A DNA stretch of 64,000 nt, from positions 70,851,035-70,915,034 of the forward strand of contig CM048844.1 of assembly GCA_026545765.1 (NCBI GenBank). The letters run 5' to 3'. Numbering within the stretch: the stretch's first letter is position 1; each line of letters starts with the position of its first letter. The translations under genes and the position numbers were made by a program. The notes beneath the pieces were generated by a model. The model ran no database searches and was not told the DNA's origin. It saw nothing but the letters and a program-made list of their open reading frames with translations. Shown here piece after piece: positions 22,531 through 34,295 of the stretch. The DNA comes from Plantago major. Lineage: Eukaryota > Streptophyta > Magnoliopsida > Lamiales > Plantaginaceae.

Positions 22531-24030
22531 TCAACCTTCTGCTTCTTGTCGGAAGATGCAATTGTCGAGGTATTGAGTTCTTTCGTCCAAGAGAAACATG
22601 TGCCTTACTCTCAGTGAATCATCCATAGGTTGGTGATACTTAGTCATAAGCTGGATGCTACCTCTTTGTGTCTCTTCTGCTTCTTTCTCTTCCCTTGATT
22701 CCTTGATTTGGGCTATCGCCACATGACTAGCTTTTTCCTGGGAGTTTTCGTTCCCTTCTTCTGCTTTCTCTGGATTGTCTACCAGGAAGTCGGCCAAAAC
22801 TTGCGCTTTCTTGGCAGATGGGGCTTGATACCCAATATCATATTCACTTAGCTCAATAGCCCATTTGGACATGCGTCCTGACTGATCCGGTTTGTCCAAG
22901 ACATGCTTGAGTGGCTCATTTGTAAGGACCACAATCCGATGCGACTTGAAGTAAGGCTTGATGCCGTGCGATCAAAACCGGTCTGAGCTTCTCAACCTTG
23001 ACATATCTGGCCTCAGAGCCTACAAGAGCTTTGCTCAAATAGTAAATTGGTAAATGCTCGTTGTCTTGTATCCGTACCAGTACAGAACTCATTGCTTCAT
23101 CAGTGGTGGCCAAATAGAGGTAAAGAGTTTCAGCCTCCATGGGTTTAGACAAAAGGGGCGGTGAGAGGAGATACTTTTTCAAGTTTTCCAGGGCCTCTTC
23201 ACACTCCTTTGTCCACTCGAACTTATTTCCTTTTAAGATCTTAAAGAAGGAAGGTTCTTCTCGGTGATTTTTGAGATAAAACGGCTCAATGCCATCACCT
23301 TTCCTAGAAGTTTCTGAACTTCATTGACAGTCTTGGGCTGTGGTAGGTCCATGATTGCCTTTATTTTCTCTGGGTTAGCACTGATGCCTCTTTCTGTGAC
23401 CATGTAGCCAAGGAATTTTCCTCCTTTCACCCCAAAAGTGCACTTTTCAGGGTTCAGCTTCATTCCGTATTTCCGGAGAATAGAAAAACAATTGTTGAGG
23501 TGTTCTATGTGTTCCTCTTCAGTCTTGCTTTTCACCAGCATGTCATCCACATAGACTTCCATGGTTTTTCCCAATTCTTCCTTGAACATCTTATTTACCA
23601 GCCGTTGGTAAGTAGCTCCTGCATTCTTGAGGCCAAAGGGCATGACCTTGAAGCAATAGACTCCTCCGGCCGCAAAGAATGTCGTTTTCTTGATGTCTTC
23701 TTGAGCCATCCTAATTTGGTAGAAGCCTTGATATGCATCCATGAAGCTTAGAAGCGCACATCCTGTAGTGGAATCAACCAGATGGTCTATGCGTGGCAAT
23801 GGATAGGGATCCTTTGGACAAAATTTGTTGAGCCTAGTGAAGTCATTGCACATTCTCCACTTTCCGGGAGCTTTTTCGACGAGGACCACGTTGCAGACCC
23901 AATCGGAGTATCTAACTTCTTCGATATGACCTGCTTTCATCAACTTGTCAACCTCCCCTGCTATGATAGCATCCTCAACTGGGCCAAAGTCTTTCCTCTT
24001 TTGCCGGATGTGCTTGACCGTAGGATCCAT
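22531..24030 (-). pseudogene. Tat element reverse transcriptase and first RNase H
   Basis: 24030-23233 is open: PGKWRMCNDFTRLNKFCPKD, SFMDAYQGFYQI, FGLKNAGATYQRLVNKMF and the catalytic EVYVDDMLVKSK. RNase H follows in other frames: 23182-22916 with LYLYLATTDEAMSSVLVR and PIYYLSKALVG, then 22932-22531 with PDQSGRMSKWAIELSEYDI and ADFLVD. Two frame shifts (near 23200 and 22925) interrupt the chain. Downstream are the second RNase H and integrase. Confidence 0.9.
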
Positions 24031-24059
24031 GTTCAGACGGTGAACTGCGATCCTTGGGT

Positions 24060-24773
24060 CTATCCCCTTGAGATCATCTGTGCTCCAAGCAAAGATGTCG
24101 CAATTATCCTGAAAATGACGATGAGCTTCAGCTCTACTTCCGTACTCATCTCTGTTCCAATCCGAGTTGTTCTTTCCGAATTTCCTTCAACCAATTGGAC
24201 CTCTTTCAAGGCTTCAAGGGATTCTATTCTAGCTGTCTTGGGGAACTTTTCTCTGAGTGACCCAATACCGATTTCTTCCTTTGGTGGCGTTAGAGTAATG
24301 GAAGAATGGTCATGAGAGCCCTTAGTGACCGAAAGGACAGGTACTGTGGCCCCCCTTGTTGACATGATATAGCACTCCCAGGCTTCTCTAACGTTGCCCA
24401 TTTCTTCCCCCACGCCGTTCGGGGTTGGAAACTTCACCCTGTTGTGTAGGGGAGAAGCAATTGCTCTGAATTGGTTAAGTCCCGGGCGGCCCAAGATCAC
24501 GTTATAGTCAAAGGTGCTATCTACTACCACAAAGAGGATAGTCTTGGTCACTCTTGTCGGAAAAGTGCCCATGGAGACTTGTAGTGGTATACTTCCAATG
24601 GGGCGTACTACAGACCCTCCAAAACCTACCAACGAAGTGTATACTCGTCCATATTGTATTTGCCCCAGGTGCATTTGCTCCACGGTCCTTTTGGATATGA
24701 CATTGGAGGAGCTTCCAGTGTCGATTAGTACCTTGTTGACCCTGTAAGTGGCAATCACTAGAGAAACAACCAA
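24060..24773 (-). pseudogene. Tat element aspartic protease
   Basis: The frame has VLIDTGSSSNVI, the DTG active site, and the flap and end block YNVILGRPGLNQFRAIAS. The protease would cut the Gag-Pol polyprotein. The frame runs on toward the reverse transcriptase but stops before it at 24060. Confidence 0.88.
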
Positions 24774-24800
24774 AGGGACATCGGGGTCCTTGAGATCTCC

Positions 24801-26832
24801 TCACTGGGACGTTGGTGGGGGGATCTCGCTATCGTCAAAGGTAATTGCATTTGTGCCTTTCAGGGCTGGTGGACCGTAAGCTCTGTCGTTGTTTCTCAAG
24901 TGTTGCGCGGTCCTTTCCCTTGCATTTCTGCTATCTCCCCCTGTTGGTCCTCCTGCAATGGCGTTGATAATTCCACTGTAGGGGAGGTTCTCCATTTCTG
25001 TATCTTCGCGGTACCCTTGATATCTTTGGGCATGCCGAGGTGGGATTTCCGCTGGAGGTGGTGGTAAAGATCCTGTCGGAGGTTCAGAATCATGCTCCTC
25101 TCTTCTCTGCTCATTCTTTCTATGCCTGGAGGGTTCTTCTTCACCTGTTGGTTCTTTCAACTTCCCACTTCTCACTAGTCTTTCGATTTCTGTCTTCAAC
25201 TGGATGCAATCCTCAGTCGGGTGACCTTTCTGCTTGTGGAACCTACAGTAGTCTTTAGAAAATTTACTCTTCTTGCTGCTCTTGACAGGTTTAGGCCATT
25301 GTATATCTAAGTCCTTCTCAACAATAGAAGCCAAGATGTCGGATCTTGAGTGCTGAGGCAGTATACTCGGCGTATCTCCTAGGTGGAGTTCTTTCTCTAT
25401 GGAAATCTTTTACATCCACGAGATCTCTTTTTGCTCGAACTTCCTCGACGAGGAGGAAGTTCTGTCGTCTGTTCTTTCCCTTCTTTATCCACCTTATTGG
25501 GACATTTCTTCGGTAATCTTCTCCATACAAGACTCCTTCGCAGATATCTTCCAGATACTTTTCAGTGGTGATTTCTTCGTTGGAAAGCTTCCTTCTAAGC
25601 TCATCATTATAAGTGTTAGCATATAGGTGTCGGACCCGCTCTTTGATTCTATGAGGCTCTACATCGTACTTGACGTTGAAGCGGTCAAGGAAGGTTCTAA
25701 GGTCCTCATGCTCTTTACGGATTATGCTGCCGGTGCTCAATGACCTCTTCCTTCTCTTTGCTTTCTCAAACCTTTTCAAGAAAAGGGGCGGCGTCCGCAT
25801 AAGATTTGATGGAACCATTAGGTAGTGAGGTCCACCAATCCATTGCTTCTCCAAAGAGTGTGGTGGAAAAGTTGAGAGCTTTCATGTTGTCGTTGAGTCC
25901 ATTGCTTTCCATCTTACTTTCGTATCTAGTAAGATGCCTACGAGCAAGTATCTCCATAGTAATGCTCAAGGTTTGGGATAACACAGTCGGGGCGCTTTCT
26001 TTCTCTTCTGATCTCGTCGCACAGAGGGTTGGGAGTTTTAACTACCACCTTCTCATGTGCTTTGACCATCTTGCTCAAGGTGGCAATTTGTGTTTCCAGG
26101 GCCTTCTGTTGGAGGTAGATCTGCTCCGCTATCATTCTTTCACCAGTTCTGGGGTTGATAGCTACATCTGGAGGAAGATCAGCGATTAGAACTATCGGGG
26201 TGCTTTCCGCCATTTGATCTCTAGGCGCTTGTTGTTGAGCTCCTCGCCGACTGGTTCCCACTTCGTCTACTCGTGGCACTTCTGGACTTCTCCCTCGTTG
26301 TTCATGAGAAGCAGCGGCTCTTCTATTGAGAAGATGTCTCAGGTCCTCTGGTTGAGCTTGTTCCCCCAGCCTTTGTTGGATAGGACGGTGCTCATTTCTT
26401 GATTGAGCGGGTTCAGCTTGCCTCGGGATCGGTGTAGGCGGGGTGGGCTGAGGAGGCTGGAGGTTGTTTGATCCAAAGCATCCTTGAATAGTGGTGAGTA
26501 AGAGGCCAAACTGATTCTCATTCATCCCGAACTCACTAGGACGAATGATCTGACCATAGGGTAAAGTTTCTTCCTGGAGGAGGACCATGTGTTCCTGACG
26601 GAGGAATCTGTCCTTCGTCCCCAAGTGTCTGGATCCTTACTGGTGGATTAGCGGCTCTTTCCTCGCCAGAAGAAAGACTAGCCGTATGGCCATCACTTGG
26701 ATCATCTATTACTTCTCTTGTTGAAATTCTTGCTACCCCACCTCATCTAGTGAGAGGTCTTCCCCTTTGTCTTGGAGCAGGCGTACCAATGGCAGTGGCG
26801 TTGGTTCTCGCGGACCTTCTTGCTCTTGCCAT
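24801..26832 (-). pseudogene. Tat element gag
   Basis: A start ATG at 26832 (MARARRSARTNATAIG) lies 30 bp inside the element. An in-frame TGA follows at about codon 30, and a frameshift near 26600 leads to 26624-25938 with ADLPPDVAINPRTGERM. 25984-25766 has the gag core block NFSTTLFGEAMDWWTSLPNG. 25854-25318 follows with EDLRTFLDRFNVKY and RERTPPRRY. 25334-24801 has CRFHKQKGHPTEDC, a zinc-knuckle-like block that binds RNA. At least three frame breaks. Confidence 0.85.
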
Positions 26833-26863
26833 TACTGAAGAGAACGGGACTTTTGGTAAAGAT

Positions 26864-26882
26864 TCCCACAGACGGCGCCAAA
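26864..26882 (-). other. Primer binding site of the Tat element
   Basis: On the minus strand the first bases after the 5' LTR are TTTTGGCGCCGTCTGTGGGA, the classic form of site in plant Ty3/gypsy elements of this type. Confidence 0.8.
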
Positions 26883-26883
26883 A

Positions 26884-27844
26884 TGTTGAGGGTGTAACTC
26901 CCCAACTACTTAGATTTTATTTCAACTCCACTAATGGGCGCCAAGGTAAGAAGCTCCTTGCTAGGTAAGGACCGAGGCGTAAGAACCGGCGACCAACTAC
27001 TTCGGTAAGGACCTGCACACTTGAGTGGGGGGGGGGGGGTTAGTGCCTGGTTTGCTAAGTGTCAAACCGGGATGAGACTTTACTCGAGAGTGACTGAAGA
27101 TCAACTCTGTATAATACTCGGGATTGGGATCGTGAAGTGACTTGTAAGAAGACTTGTTCAAAGTCCTTACCTACTTGTTGGGATGTGTGCCTTATTTATA
27201 GGCATTATCAAAATGGAAGGCCTTGCTAGGATTGCGCCATGTGTACGGCCAGGATTGAGCCACCAATGCTAATATGAGGCCCATAGCCCAATAATGAAGT
27301 TTTAGCCCATGCCATCTTGGGCTTTAGGGGTAGTTTGGTCATTATTGGGAGAGTTCTTGAGGATGTGACTAGTTACGCGAGTTCGAGTTCGGAGAGGTGG
27401 GTCCGGACGATTGGTCCGGACCATATTTGGTTGTCAGCTGAGGAAGTTCTCCTGCCTGTCCAATTCTTCCGATTCGGAGCTCCTGGGTTCGGACATCTCA
27501 CTCTTTGGTGCCCATTTGCTTGGTTGCTTTATGAGATGGTCATGCTGGATCCGAGTTGACATCCGTATCGGAATCCTTGGGTCGGAGAGGGTACTGACTT
27601 AGCACTATGCTCCTTTCCCAGAGAGGCTCGGGCCAAGGTGGGTCGGACCTACGGTTCCGGGTCGGGCCTTGTAGGTCCAAATCCTTTGTTCCTTTCTTTT
27701 AGGGTGGGTCGGACCATGGATGGTCTGCCCGGATCGGACCATTGGCTCGGACTAAAGTGTCTCGGATCCATTGGATGACTTAGGGCGCCTTAGGATTTGT
27801 TCCTAGGTCCTTTATGACGGATTGGACATATTTTCGTATCAACA
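26884..27844 (-). repeat. 5' LTR of the Tat element (right copy)
   Basis: Nearly identical to 13527-14488; differences include a short altered stretch near 27375 and the G-run length. Followed by the second CTAGC. Confidence 0.92.
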
Positions 27845-28635
27845 CTAGCAATCTTACCAAGACTTTGAGTTCCCCATAAACCCAAAGGTAGTTGTGGCAA
27901 TTTAATCCAAATATGCGCAAGCCTAAGCAAATCCTTACTGAAAACAAAATCTATAGTCCTTGGAATTAACACCATTGGCATATTATAGATTGTGTAAGGA
28001 CCATTTTTTACCACATCATCCATATCCATTTTAGAACAAAATCGCAACAAGAAATACCGAGCTTCATTATAGTATATCCCAGGCATCTTAACAAAACTCC
28101 ACACTTTAGCTATAAACTGCCGAACAGAGTTCAAAGATAGATCCTCACCCAAGTTATACATGAACACTGTGTTTGCCCAAAATTGCATCTCCGAAGCAAC
28201 ATCTTCATCATTAATCAGAACCTCCACATTCCCCTCTTGAATAATCGGCTGAATAAAAGGGAGCTTCCAGCTTTGATCTGGAATTCGATTACCACGAATA
28301 ACATCAACCCAAGGTAGTTTCTGCTCAGCTATAACTTCGTCCTCACAAGGGAGTTTCTGCGTTGTTGAAATTTCATCCTTAGATTGATGACAAAAAGCAT
28401 TACCCACCAAAGCATCATCCATTTCTATCACTGGATCCAAAGAAGCTCTAGTCGGCGTATTGGTCGGAGTAACAAACACCGGCTGTTGAACATCAGATCT
28501 CCTCAAATCAGTTGCAAACTTTCGCGAATCCTCAGCCCCCAATTTCATCTACTGTGCTGCCTTTCGCGAAACCACATCTTGCAAAATCGACTTCTGCTCT
28601 ACCTGTCTTGAAGTCTCACCCACCAAATTCGTCAT
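27845..28635 (-). pseudogene. LINE ORF1, N-terminal part with DUF4283-type domain
   Basis: ATG at 28635 followed by an in-frame TAG before the longer open frame at 28548. The frame has VMWANTVFMYNLG-like and FVKMPGIYYNEARYFLLRF blocks, GPYTIYNMPMVLI, and RLAHIWIKLPQLPLGLWG. In plant LINEs this ORF1 domain binds nucleic acid. The chain meets the Tat LTR at 27844 after LGKIAS, and the remainder is at 13526-13290. Confidence 0.78.
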
Positions 28636-28686
28636 GCCCTTCGTTTGTTTTGAGTTAAAAATCGCCCTAACCACTGCCGGAGTTTA

Positions 28687-30048
28687 TGAGTCGGTTTTAG
28701 ACCATCTCATTTGGTCTTTTTTACCGTCTTTTTATCATCCTTGAGTATAGCTTTATTTATTTTTCTTGAATATTTTTACTCGTTTTGTTCTTTGTGTGTT
28801 TTGTAGATATTTGTCTAAACCGCGCTAATGGAAGGCAAAAATGGTGTACTTTGTATGCATCTACAAGCTATGGAGTTCCAATGCCTCGTATGGATGCTAG
28901 AAGTGGAGCAGGAAGGCCAAAATATCGAGAATTGGAGTAAAAAAGGCGTCGAAAGGCAAAATGGTCATTCCAAAAGAAGTTGGCGACGCCAGTTTGTAAC
29001 TGGCAACGCCAGTTTTTCTCTTCTCTCGTCTTTTGCCGATTTGTTACCTAATTCGTAAAAACCTAGTTTTTCTCTTTTCTATTGGAGAGAATTAGACAGA
29101 ATCTCTTTTCATATTCATTTTATTGTGAAGAACAATACCTTGCTCTAGAACTAGACCTAGTTTTCAAGGCAATTACCCGAATTCACGTAATTGAACCGTT
29201 TTCCCTTGTAATTCGAAGATTGACATTGATTGGGAATTATCTACACAGCTTTTGCATCGATTCGTTTCCGTTCTTCAATTTCTACCTAGGGTTTGTGACA
29301 ACGAAGGGTAAAATTGTATCAACTCTCTCGAATCTTTGTTTAGTGCTTGAGATTATGTTCATTGCTTGTGTGATTGTGCTTTCGCTTATCATGAGTAGCT
29401 AGACACCCCGATTATGGGGTGGTGACCGATTTAATGTATGCTAGCTAGGGTTTATGTGATTCGAAGTGCATCGGGATTCGATTACTTGTGCTTTTTAGAT
29501 TAATCGCATACCTTGCTATTACGTTTGATGCGCAATTCGTCAATATCACTGTTAGATTAAGCATCTAATCGATACGCCTAAATGTTTTCCGTCTTGCTTC
29601 AATCTAATAGTTAGTTGCAAACAGTGATAGTAGGATTAACTAGATTAATTGTAGCCTAGTGGAATTGACGCCTCCACTAGTGCTATTCGTTTTTTAACTC
29701 AAGTCTGTGACAACTTGCGTAATCAATCCCGTGAATCACATATATCCTGCTAGCTAGCTTGTTGACATTACCACTCCATAATTTTCCCATTCATATCTTA
29801 ATCTCATTACTTTCAAATCGGTTTCTAGTAGTTACAAGTAGTTATTTACTTTAGTTTACTATCTCGCCGCCGAGGCAAACAAACATTACTGCTTTTCATA
29901 TTGTTACTCTCATTCGTAAACAAGACTCAGCCTAGTTAAGTCCTTCGAGACCGACCTCGGGGTTAACTCCACTACACTAAAGGTTTTCGTAGTGTTGAGG
30001 ATTAACTCTTGGCTTAAAACAAATTTAGAACTTTGATTTGACACATCA
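28687..30048 (+). repeat. 5' LTR of Athila-like element 2 (single copy)
   Basis: Start inferred from TG...CA ends and similarity of layout to the LTR at 3626. It contains AACTGGC-AAC-GCCAGTT near 29000, a short inverted repeat at a similar place to the GC palindromes of element 1. Confidence 0.55.
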
Positions 30049-30051
30049 AGT

Positions 30052-30071
30052 TTTTGGCGTCGCTGCCAGGG
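30052..30071 (+). other. Primer binding site-like sequence of Athila-like element 2
   Basis: TTTGGCGTCGCTGCCAGGGA follows the CATCA end of the LTR, close to the site of element 1 at 4990. Confidence 0.6.
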
Positions 30072-30269
30072 ACTTAACTCCTTTGTTAAGTTTACGAATT
30101 TTAGTTACAATATTTTTGTTTTTCTTTTCTTTTTCTAGATTTTGTTTTTGTTAGTCTTTTTCCTTTGTTACCTCTGTATTCTTCATCTTGAGTGCTTGTT
30201 TTAACTAATGGGTGCTTATGTTTGCGTAGTTCTGGTGTTGTGTCTGTCTTATAGCACAGGGTCGCAGAT

Positions 30270-31637
30270 ATGGCTACCGTGGAGCAACCTTCAATGTACA
30301 CACTCCTTTTACCTGTGCAGGGTGCCTGTCGCCCAGCCATATCCACACCATCTAATGTGCGGGGTCTCGAGGTTAAGAAGCATCTCCTCCAACAACATCC
30401 GAGGTTCTATGGGGTCGAGAATGAGGACGTCATGGGTTTCCTCAGAGAAATTGAGCATTTCATCTCCAGATTGGAGAAACCCGAAGGGGTTAAGGATGAT
30501 GATTTGACGCTCAGGATCTTCCCTATGTGTCTCTTTGGCAAGGCACGAACTTGGATGAACGGTCTGGAAGAAGGAAGCATCACTACTTGGGACAAAGCTT
30601 TCCGAACCTTTATGGGCAAATACTACCCTGTATCGATGACCACGAGCTTCAGAGTGCAGATTAGTGAGTTTAAGCAGCGACAAGGAGAACCCTTCTTCGA
30701 AGCATGGGAGAGATTCCGTGATTTACAGCGTCAGTGCCCCCATCACCGTTTTGGTACAGCAGATTTAAACCAGTTCTTCTTTGATGGGGTTGAAGAGTCT
30801 TCATAAGTGCTGGTTGATATGGCATGTGGAGGATGGATGGGGGAGAGCACCCCTGTCGGATTGAGTATTGTGTTCGAGAGGATAACAAAAAGCTCAGAGC
30901 ATATGAGTAAGCGTGCTAAGCTTAGTGGCTCTAATTGCCCGGAATGCCGCCTTCCCGAGTCACAACTTCCAGAAGGATTTTTGGAGGATCTGAGAGGGTT
31001 TGTGAAAAGTTGTCATGCCACCATGCAACACACAACGATGATACATGCAGCTACCGCTGAGAGGTTAGATGCATTAGAAGCCACAGTTCAAAAACTGGAA
31101 AAGGATAGTGAAAAGATCCAATGTGTTCTCCAGCAGCTACTAGAGAAAGACCAAGAGCGAGAAAAAGGGAAACTCCCTGGTACTCCCGAGAGGGCAATGG
31201 CTATTAAGGTGATCACAGAAACACCGGTTGAGGTGACTGTTTTGGAAAATGAGACCCGTGTTGAGGTTTTAAAACAGATTTGCGCAGCTTGTGGATGTGC
31301 ATCGTTGATCCCGATTGCTAGTGAAGCAGCAGTAGAAGAGGTGATAATCCCCGGTAATTCTGTTGAGGAGTCGATCCCAGAACGAAAGGAAGATCCAGCC
31401 GTTTTCGTTGAAGAATTGGGGTCTGCAAGAGAGGAAGATTCTACAGTTATAGTGAGCACCCCAGAAACTGGAGCAGTTGAAGTTCCTGCCAAGGAAGAAG
31501 AGTTAGCAGAAAATGTGAAGGAGCATCCTCTCAGTAAGAAGAGATTTAACATCGTAGTTGGGATGGGAAATTCAAAAGTCATTGCGACTTTAGACACAGG
31601 AGCTACATGTAATAGAATCCCATACAGTTTGTTTTAA
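30270..31637 (+). pseudogene. Athila-type gag and start of aspartic protease
   Basis: The frame starts at 30270 (MATVEQPSMYTLLLP). The gag core has LRIFPMCLFGKARTWMNGL, SITTWDKAFRTFMGKYYP and EPFFEAWERFRDLQRQCPHH. One in-frame TAA at 30804-30806 interrupts it, and the same frame continues to 31637 through a lysine- and glutamate-rich coiled-coil-like part (IQCVLQQLLEKDQEREKGK). The protease opening is KVIATLDTGATCNR, with the DTG site. The protease continues in another frame (MVDGSHRRPVGLAKGV, then TILLGWPFF near 31840), so the chain is broken at least twice. Confidence 0.8.
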
Positions 31638-31995
31638 GGGTTTTAAGGGATGTGGCTTCACAGGTTTGGAAGAAATGAAAGCTCGACTCCTAATGGTGGA
31701 TGGGTCGCATAGAAGACCAGTTGGATTGGCAAAGGGTGTCGCGGTTAAACTAAATGGTGAAACTGTTATCACCAATTAATTTTGTTGTTCTTAAGGATGT
31801 CCAGGAAGATCAGAAGACAAGACCCGATACAATCCTCCTTGGCTGGCCATTTTTTATTCGCCTCCAGAATGGATATTAGCGTATTTAGATGCACATCAAC
31901 TTATGAGGTGAATGGTAAGGTCGGGTTAGTGAAGGCATTGGATTATTTTCCTAAGGATTTTATCTGCAAGGAAACTCAAACTTTCTTGTAAGGGA

Positions 31996-32655
31996 AGGCT
32001 GCAACCTGATGATTCGAGTTTATCTAGACGACTAAGATTATCAAGATAATAAGCAGATGGCAAGAGTACTTTTTCATTGTTATAACATATTCTCAACTTC
32101 TTTATGTTGGGAAGCATCCTAAGGACCTCTTCGGTGCAACAAAAATCTTTTATCTCTCCAAGTGATTGGAAATCTCTAAGCACACTACTGTTAGGTAATT
32201 GCACATCCATTTTTCAAAAAAGCTTAACCCACGGAGTTGCATGTGATAAATCATTAGATGACGAAGTTGTGGCATATCCCATATTTCCAATGGTGTTGCA
32301 TAGTCTAGAATATATTCACTGCAAATTATTGTTTGTATATTCCAACTTCGATGTGTAGATGTTGAAAACTTAAGGATGATTCTTATGGGAGTATCCGAAA
32401 GAAGAAGGCATCGTAAGTTACATCCAAAAATTTTATTTTTTGTATAATGGGATGCGGTTCTCGCATTCCAAACCCTGAGCAGTTTGACATCAGCTGGTAG
32501 CTCACAAGTACCCACGATTGAGCGCAAGGAGGGCCAGGACTGGGTTGCATCAAAGGTTGGAGCAGCTCGACTATTTTGCTCCTCATTATAGACTGCCAAC
32601 CGAAGGTAACTAGCAAAGCCTTGTGAAAGATCAAGGTTTGGCTTCCCATATACAT
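31996..32655 (-). pseudogene. R1-like (late blight type) CC-NB-LRR fragment, LRR part
   Basis: Minus-strand frames read LAVYNEEQNSRAAPTFD and RSIVGTCELPADVKLLRVWN, then WNIQTII, PLEIWDMPQLRHLMIYHMQL, and after a shift near 32205 SSVLRDFQSLGEIKDFCC, TEEVLRMLPNIKKLRI and NLSRLDKLESSGCSLP. This sequence of blocks is that of the LRR region in R1-type NLR immune receptors of asterids. NB-ARC and coiled-coil domains are absent. A second shift lies near 32460. The low end is cut by Athila-like element 2. Confidence 0.75.
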
Positions 32656-32674
32656 AAAGAAACCTCTCTTTTCC

Positions 32675-32986
32675 CTAGATGAGCTTGTGGACGAGGTTCT
32701 GAGCAGAGAGGAGGTCGCACGCCAGCCGAGTCATCGAATCGGTCCGGCTCGGCGCTGAATCGGAAACCGAGATGAACTGAAGAGGCATGGCGGAGCTGAC
32801 TTGGGCGGAGAAGGAGATGGAGTTGACCTGGGCAATCGAAGTGTGGCCGGAGGAGAGGATGACAGAGAAGGAGAGGGAGGAGCACGCAGAGAACGAGATT
32901 AGAAAGGTACTATCTCTGATTTCCTGATCTGCTGATGAAATTTGGGGCAACACTGTGTATGTAAAGTAATGGAATGATCCATCCAC
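32675..32986 (-). other. Unassigned 103-codon open frame
   Basis: GC-richer than its surroundings and serine-rich (FSVILSSGHTSIAQVNSISF). Its lower end lies right beside the NLR fragment, with a possible AG acceptor on the minus strand. I recognise no domain. It might be part of a captured gene or a chance frame. Confidence 0.25.
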
Positions 32987-33194
32987 CTATAGTCCAACTC
33001 CAACCACGTTGGTCAAGTCAAATTGAGTATTCATCAGGATGTATGCCCTTCTTAACTTTCCATTCGATGTACTTGGACAATTTACATTTGAGGTTACCAT
33101 GTATTGTGCTGAGTGCTGACATTGGATAACCATCAATAATTAGGAAAATCAGGCATTTTTTATGTGTTTGTTTAGTTGGAATTGATGTAGATAT

Positions 33195-33540
33195 GTAATA
33201 TTTTGCATCTGTGAAATTTATATTGTAACTGGGGGATTTTATGTTGTGTCTGTGGAATTTTGCAACTGTGAGATTTTGATGTGTCTGTGGAATTTTTACA
33301 TCTGTGAGATTTATCTTGTATCTGGGATATTTATTTTATGTATGTGATATATATCTTGTTGTCTGTGAGATTTTAAAAATGGTGGATTAGTTTTTGCATA
33401 TGTAAGATTTATCTTATGTCATGTCTGTGGATTTTTGCATCTGCGAGATTTATCTTATGTCTATGAGTTTTTGCATCAGTGAGATCTGGTGTTTTTGAGT
33501 TTTTAAAACTGAAAATTTATGTTGTGTCTATGAGTTTTGA
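33195..33540 (+). repeat. Degenerate tandem repeat
   Basis: Repeated variants of CATCTGTGAGATTTATCTT and GTGTCTGTGGAATTTTTGC follow each other for about 350 bp. No coding frame. Confidence 0.6.
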
Positions 33541-34295
33541 GCAACAATTCAAGACTTTTTCTAGAATTTGTGCTAGTTCATTCACATTGACATAATCTAT
33601 AATGGCGAACCATACTGCAGTCTAGCAATTGATTGAAAATAATGTAGCACTCAAGCTCAATCTTCATACAATCTAGTACTCTTATCATCCAGACTTTTCA
33701 CAATGTCACATGACAGTTTAGCAACAATGGGAAACACATTCAACTACCATGATTTGAGCTAATTCAATGTTCGTGAAGTACCAGAAACTAAAATTGGCAT
33801 CAACTATAAATTACAGCGATTTAATCAAATCTCACTCGAATTTGAAGAGTCTGATGAAAATAAACACATCGAGGGCACAAAAATCTAGAATCTCCTCCTC
33901 AATGACGTGAATTTCGCAGCAGATCCATCCAATCAACTGAATTAGGCAACTCCGGAGATCTGAGAAAGTATATCGCATCAGTTCTCACGTCTAGATCGTA
34001 GATCGGACAGACAAATGGATCGGACAGACAAATGGATCGAACAGAGTGAATAACGGTGCGACGTCGTCAGTAGCGGCATCAGTGGTGATAGGGGAGTGGA
34101 GCTAGACTTCGATTCCATAAGTGATAGCGTTGGAGAAGTCAGTAGCCATGGCGGCGTAAAATTGTAGCGCTGTTTCAGGTTATTCGTGTGATGAGACGGT
34201 TATGGCGGAGATATTGGTGGCGGTGTGGAGGAGAAATTGGACAAGGAGGGTGGAGGAACGCCATGGAGTTTACATACTGAGTTTATCGAGTATGT
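33541..34295. other. Unassigned sequence
   Basis: No frame, terminal repeat or RNA gene that I can support. Near 34005-34030 a 15-bp stretch (GATCGGACAGACAAA) is repeated in tandem. Confidence 0.4.

Larger units (their letters stand above)
13527..27844 (-). mobile_element. Full-length Ty3/gypsy retrotransposon of the Tat lineage with an antisense gene
   Basis: LTRs of 962 and 961 bp (13527-14488 and 26884-27844) start TGTTG and end CAACA. A perfect 5-bp duplication CTAGC flanks them (13522-13526 and 27845-27849). On the minus strand the order is primer-binding site, gag, protease, reverse transcriptase, RNase H, a second archaeal-type RNase H, integrase. The second RNase H marks the Tat lineage. 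About 6 kb between integrase and the 3' LTR hold a separate gene on the plus strand. The LTR copies are almost identical, so it is the younger of the two insertions that broke the LINE. Gag and pol carry stops and frameshifts, yet the integrase frame is intact. Confidence 0.92.
946..28686 (-). mobile_element. L1-type LINE in three pieces, split by two LTR retrotransposons
   Basis: One non-LTR retrotransposon on the minus strand can be followed through three pieces: 28686-27845 (ORF1, DUF4283-type domain), 13526-12566 (end of ORF1 and first half of the endonuclease) and 3625 to about 946 (second endonuclease half, reverse transcriptase, zf-RVT). At the Tat insertion the frame continues from a codon series ending KIAS directly into MVGRPLFID once one copy of the 5-bp duplication is removed. 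At the Athila-like insertion the endonuclease continues from GVSGP into WVIIGDYNN once the short AAGG repeat is removed. No poly-A tail is visible at the low-coordinate end, so the 3' end may be truncated. Several in-frame stops show it is dead. Confidence 0.85.
28687..31995 (+). mobile_element. Athila-like LTR element 2, truncated after protease
   Basis: A probable LTR (28687-30048) starts TGAGTCGG and ends CACATCA. Its overall plan matches that of Athila-like element 1 (a CTCATT-x-GGTC block near the start, TTACTCTCATTCGT near the end). A primer-binding-like site follows, then a long gag and an aspartic protease. The sequence breaks off near 31995, where an NLR fragment begins on the other strand. 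No reverse transcriptase, second LTR or target duplication is visible. The left end adjoins the 5' part of the LINE. Confidence 0.7.
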
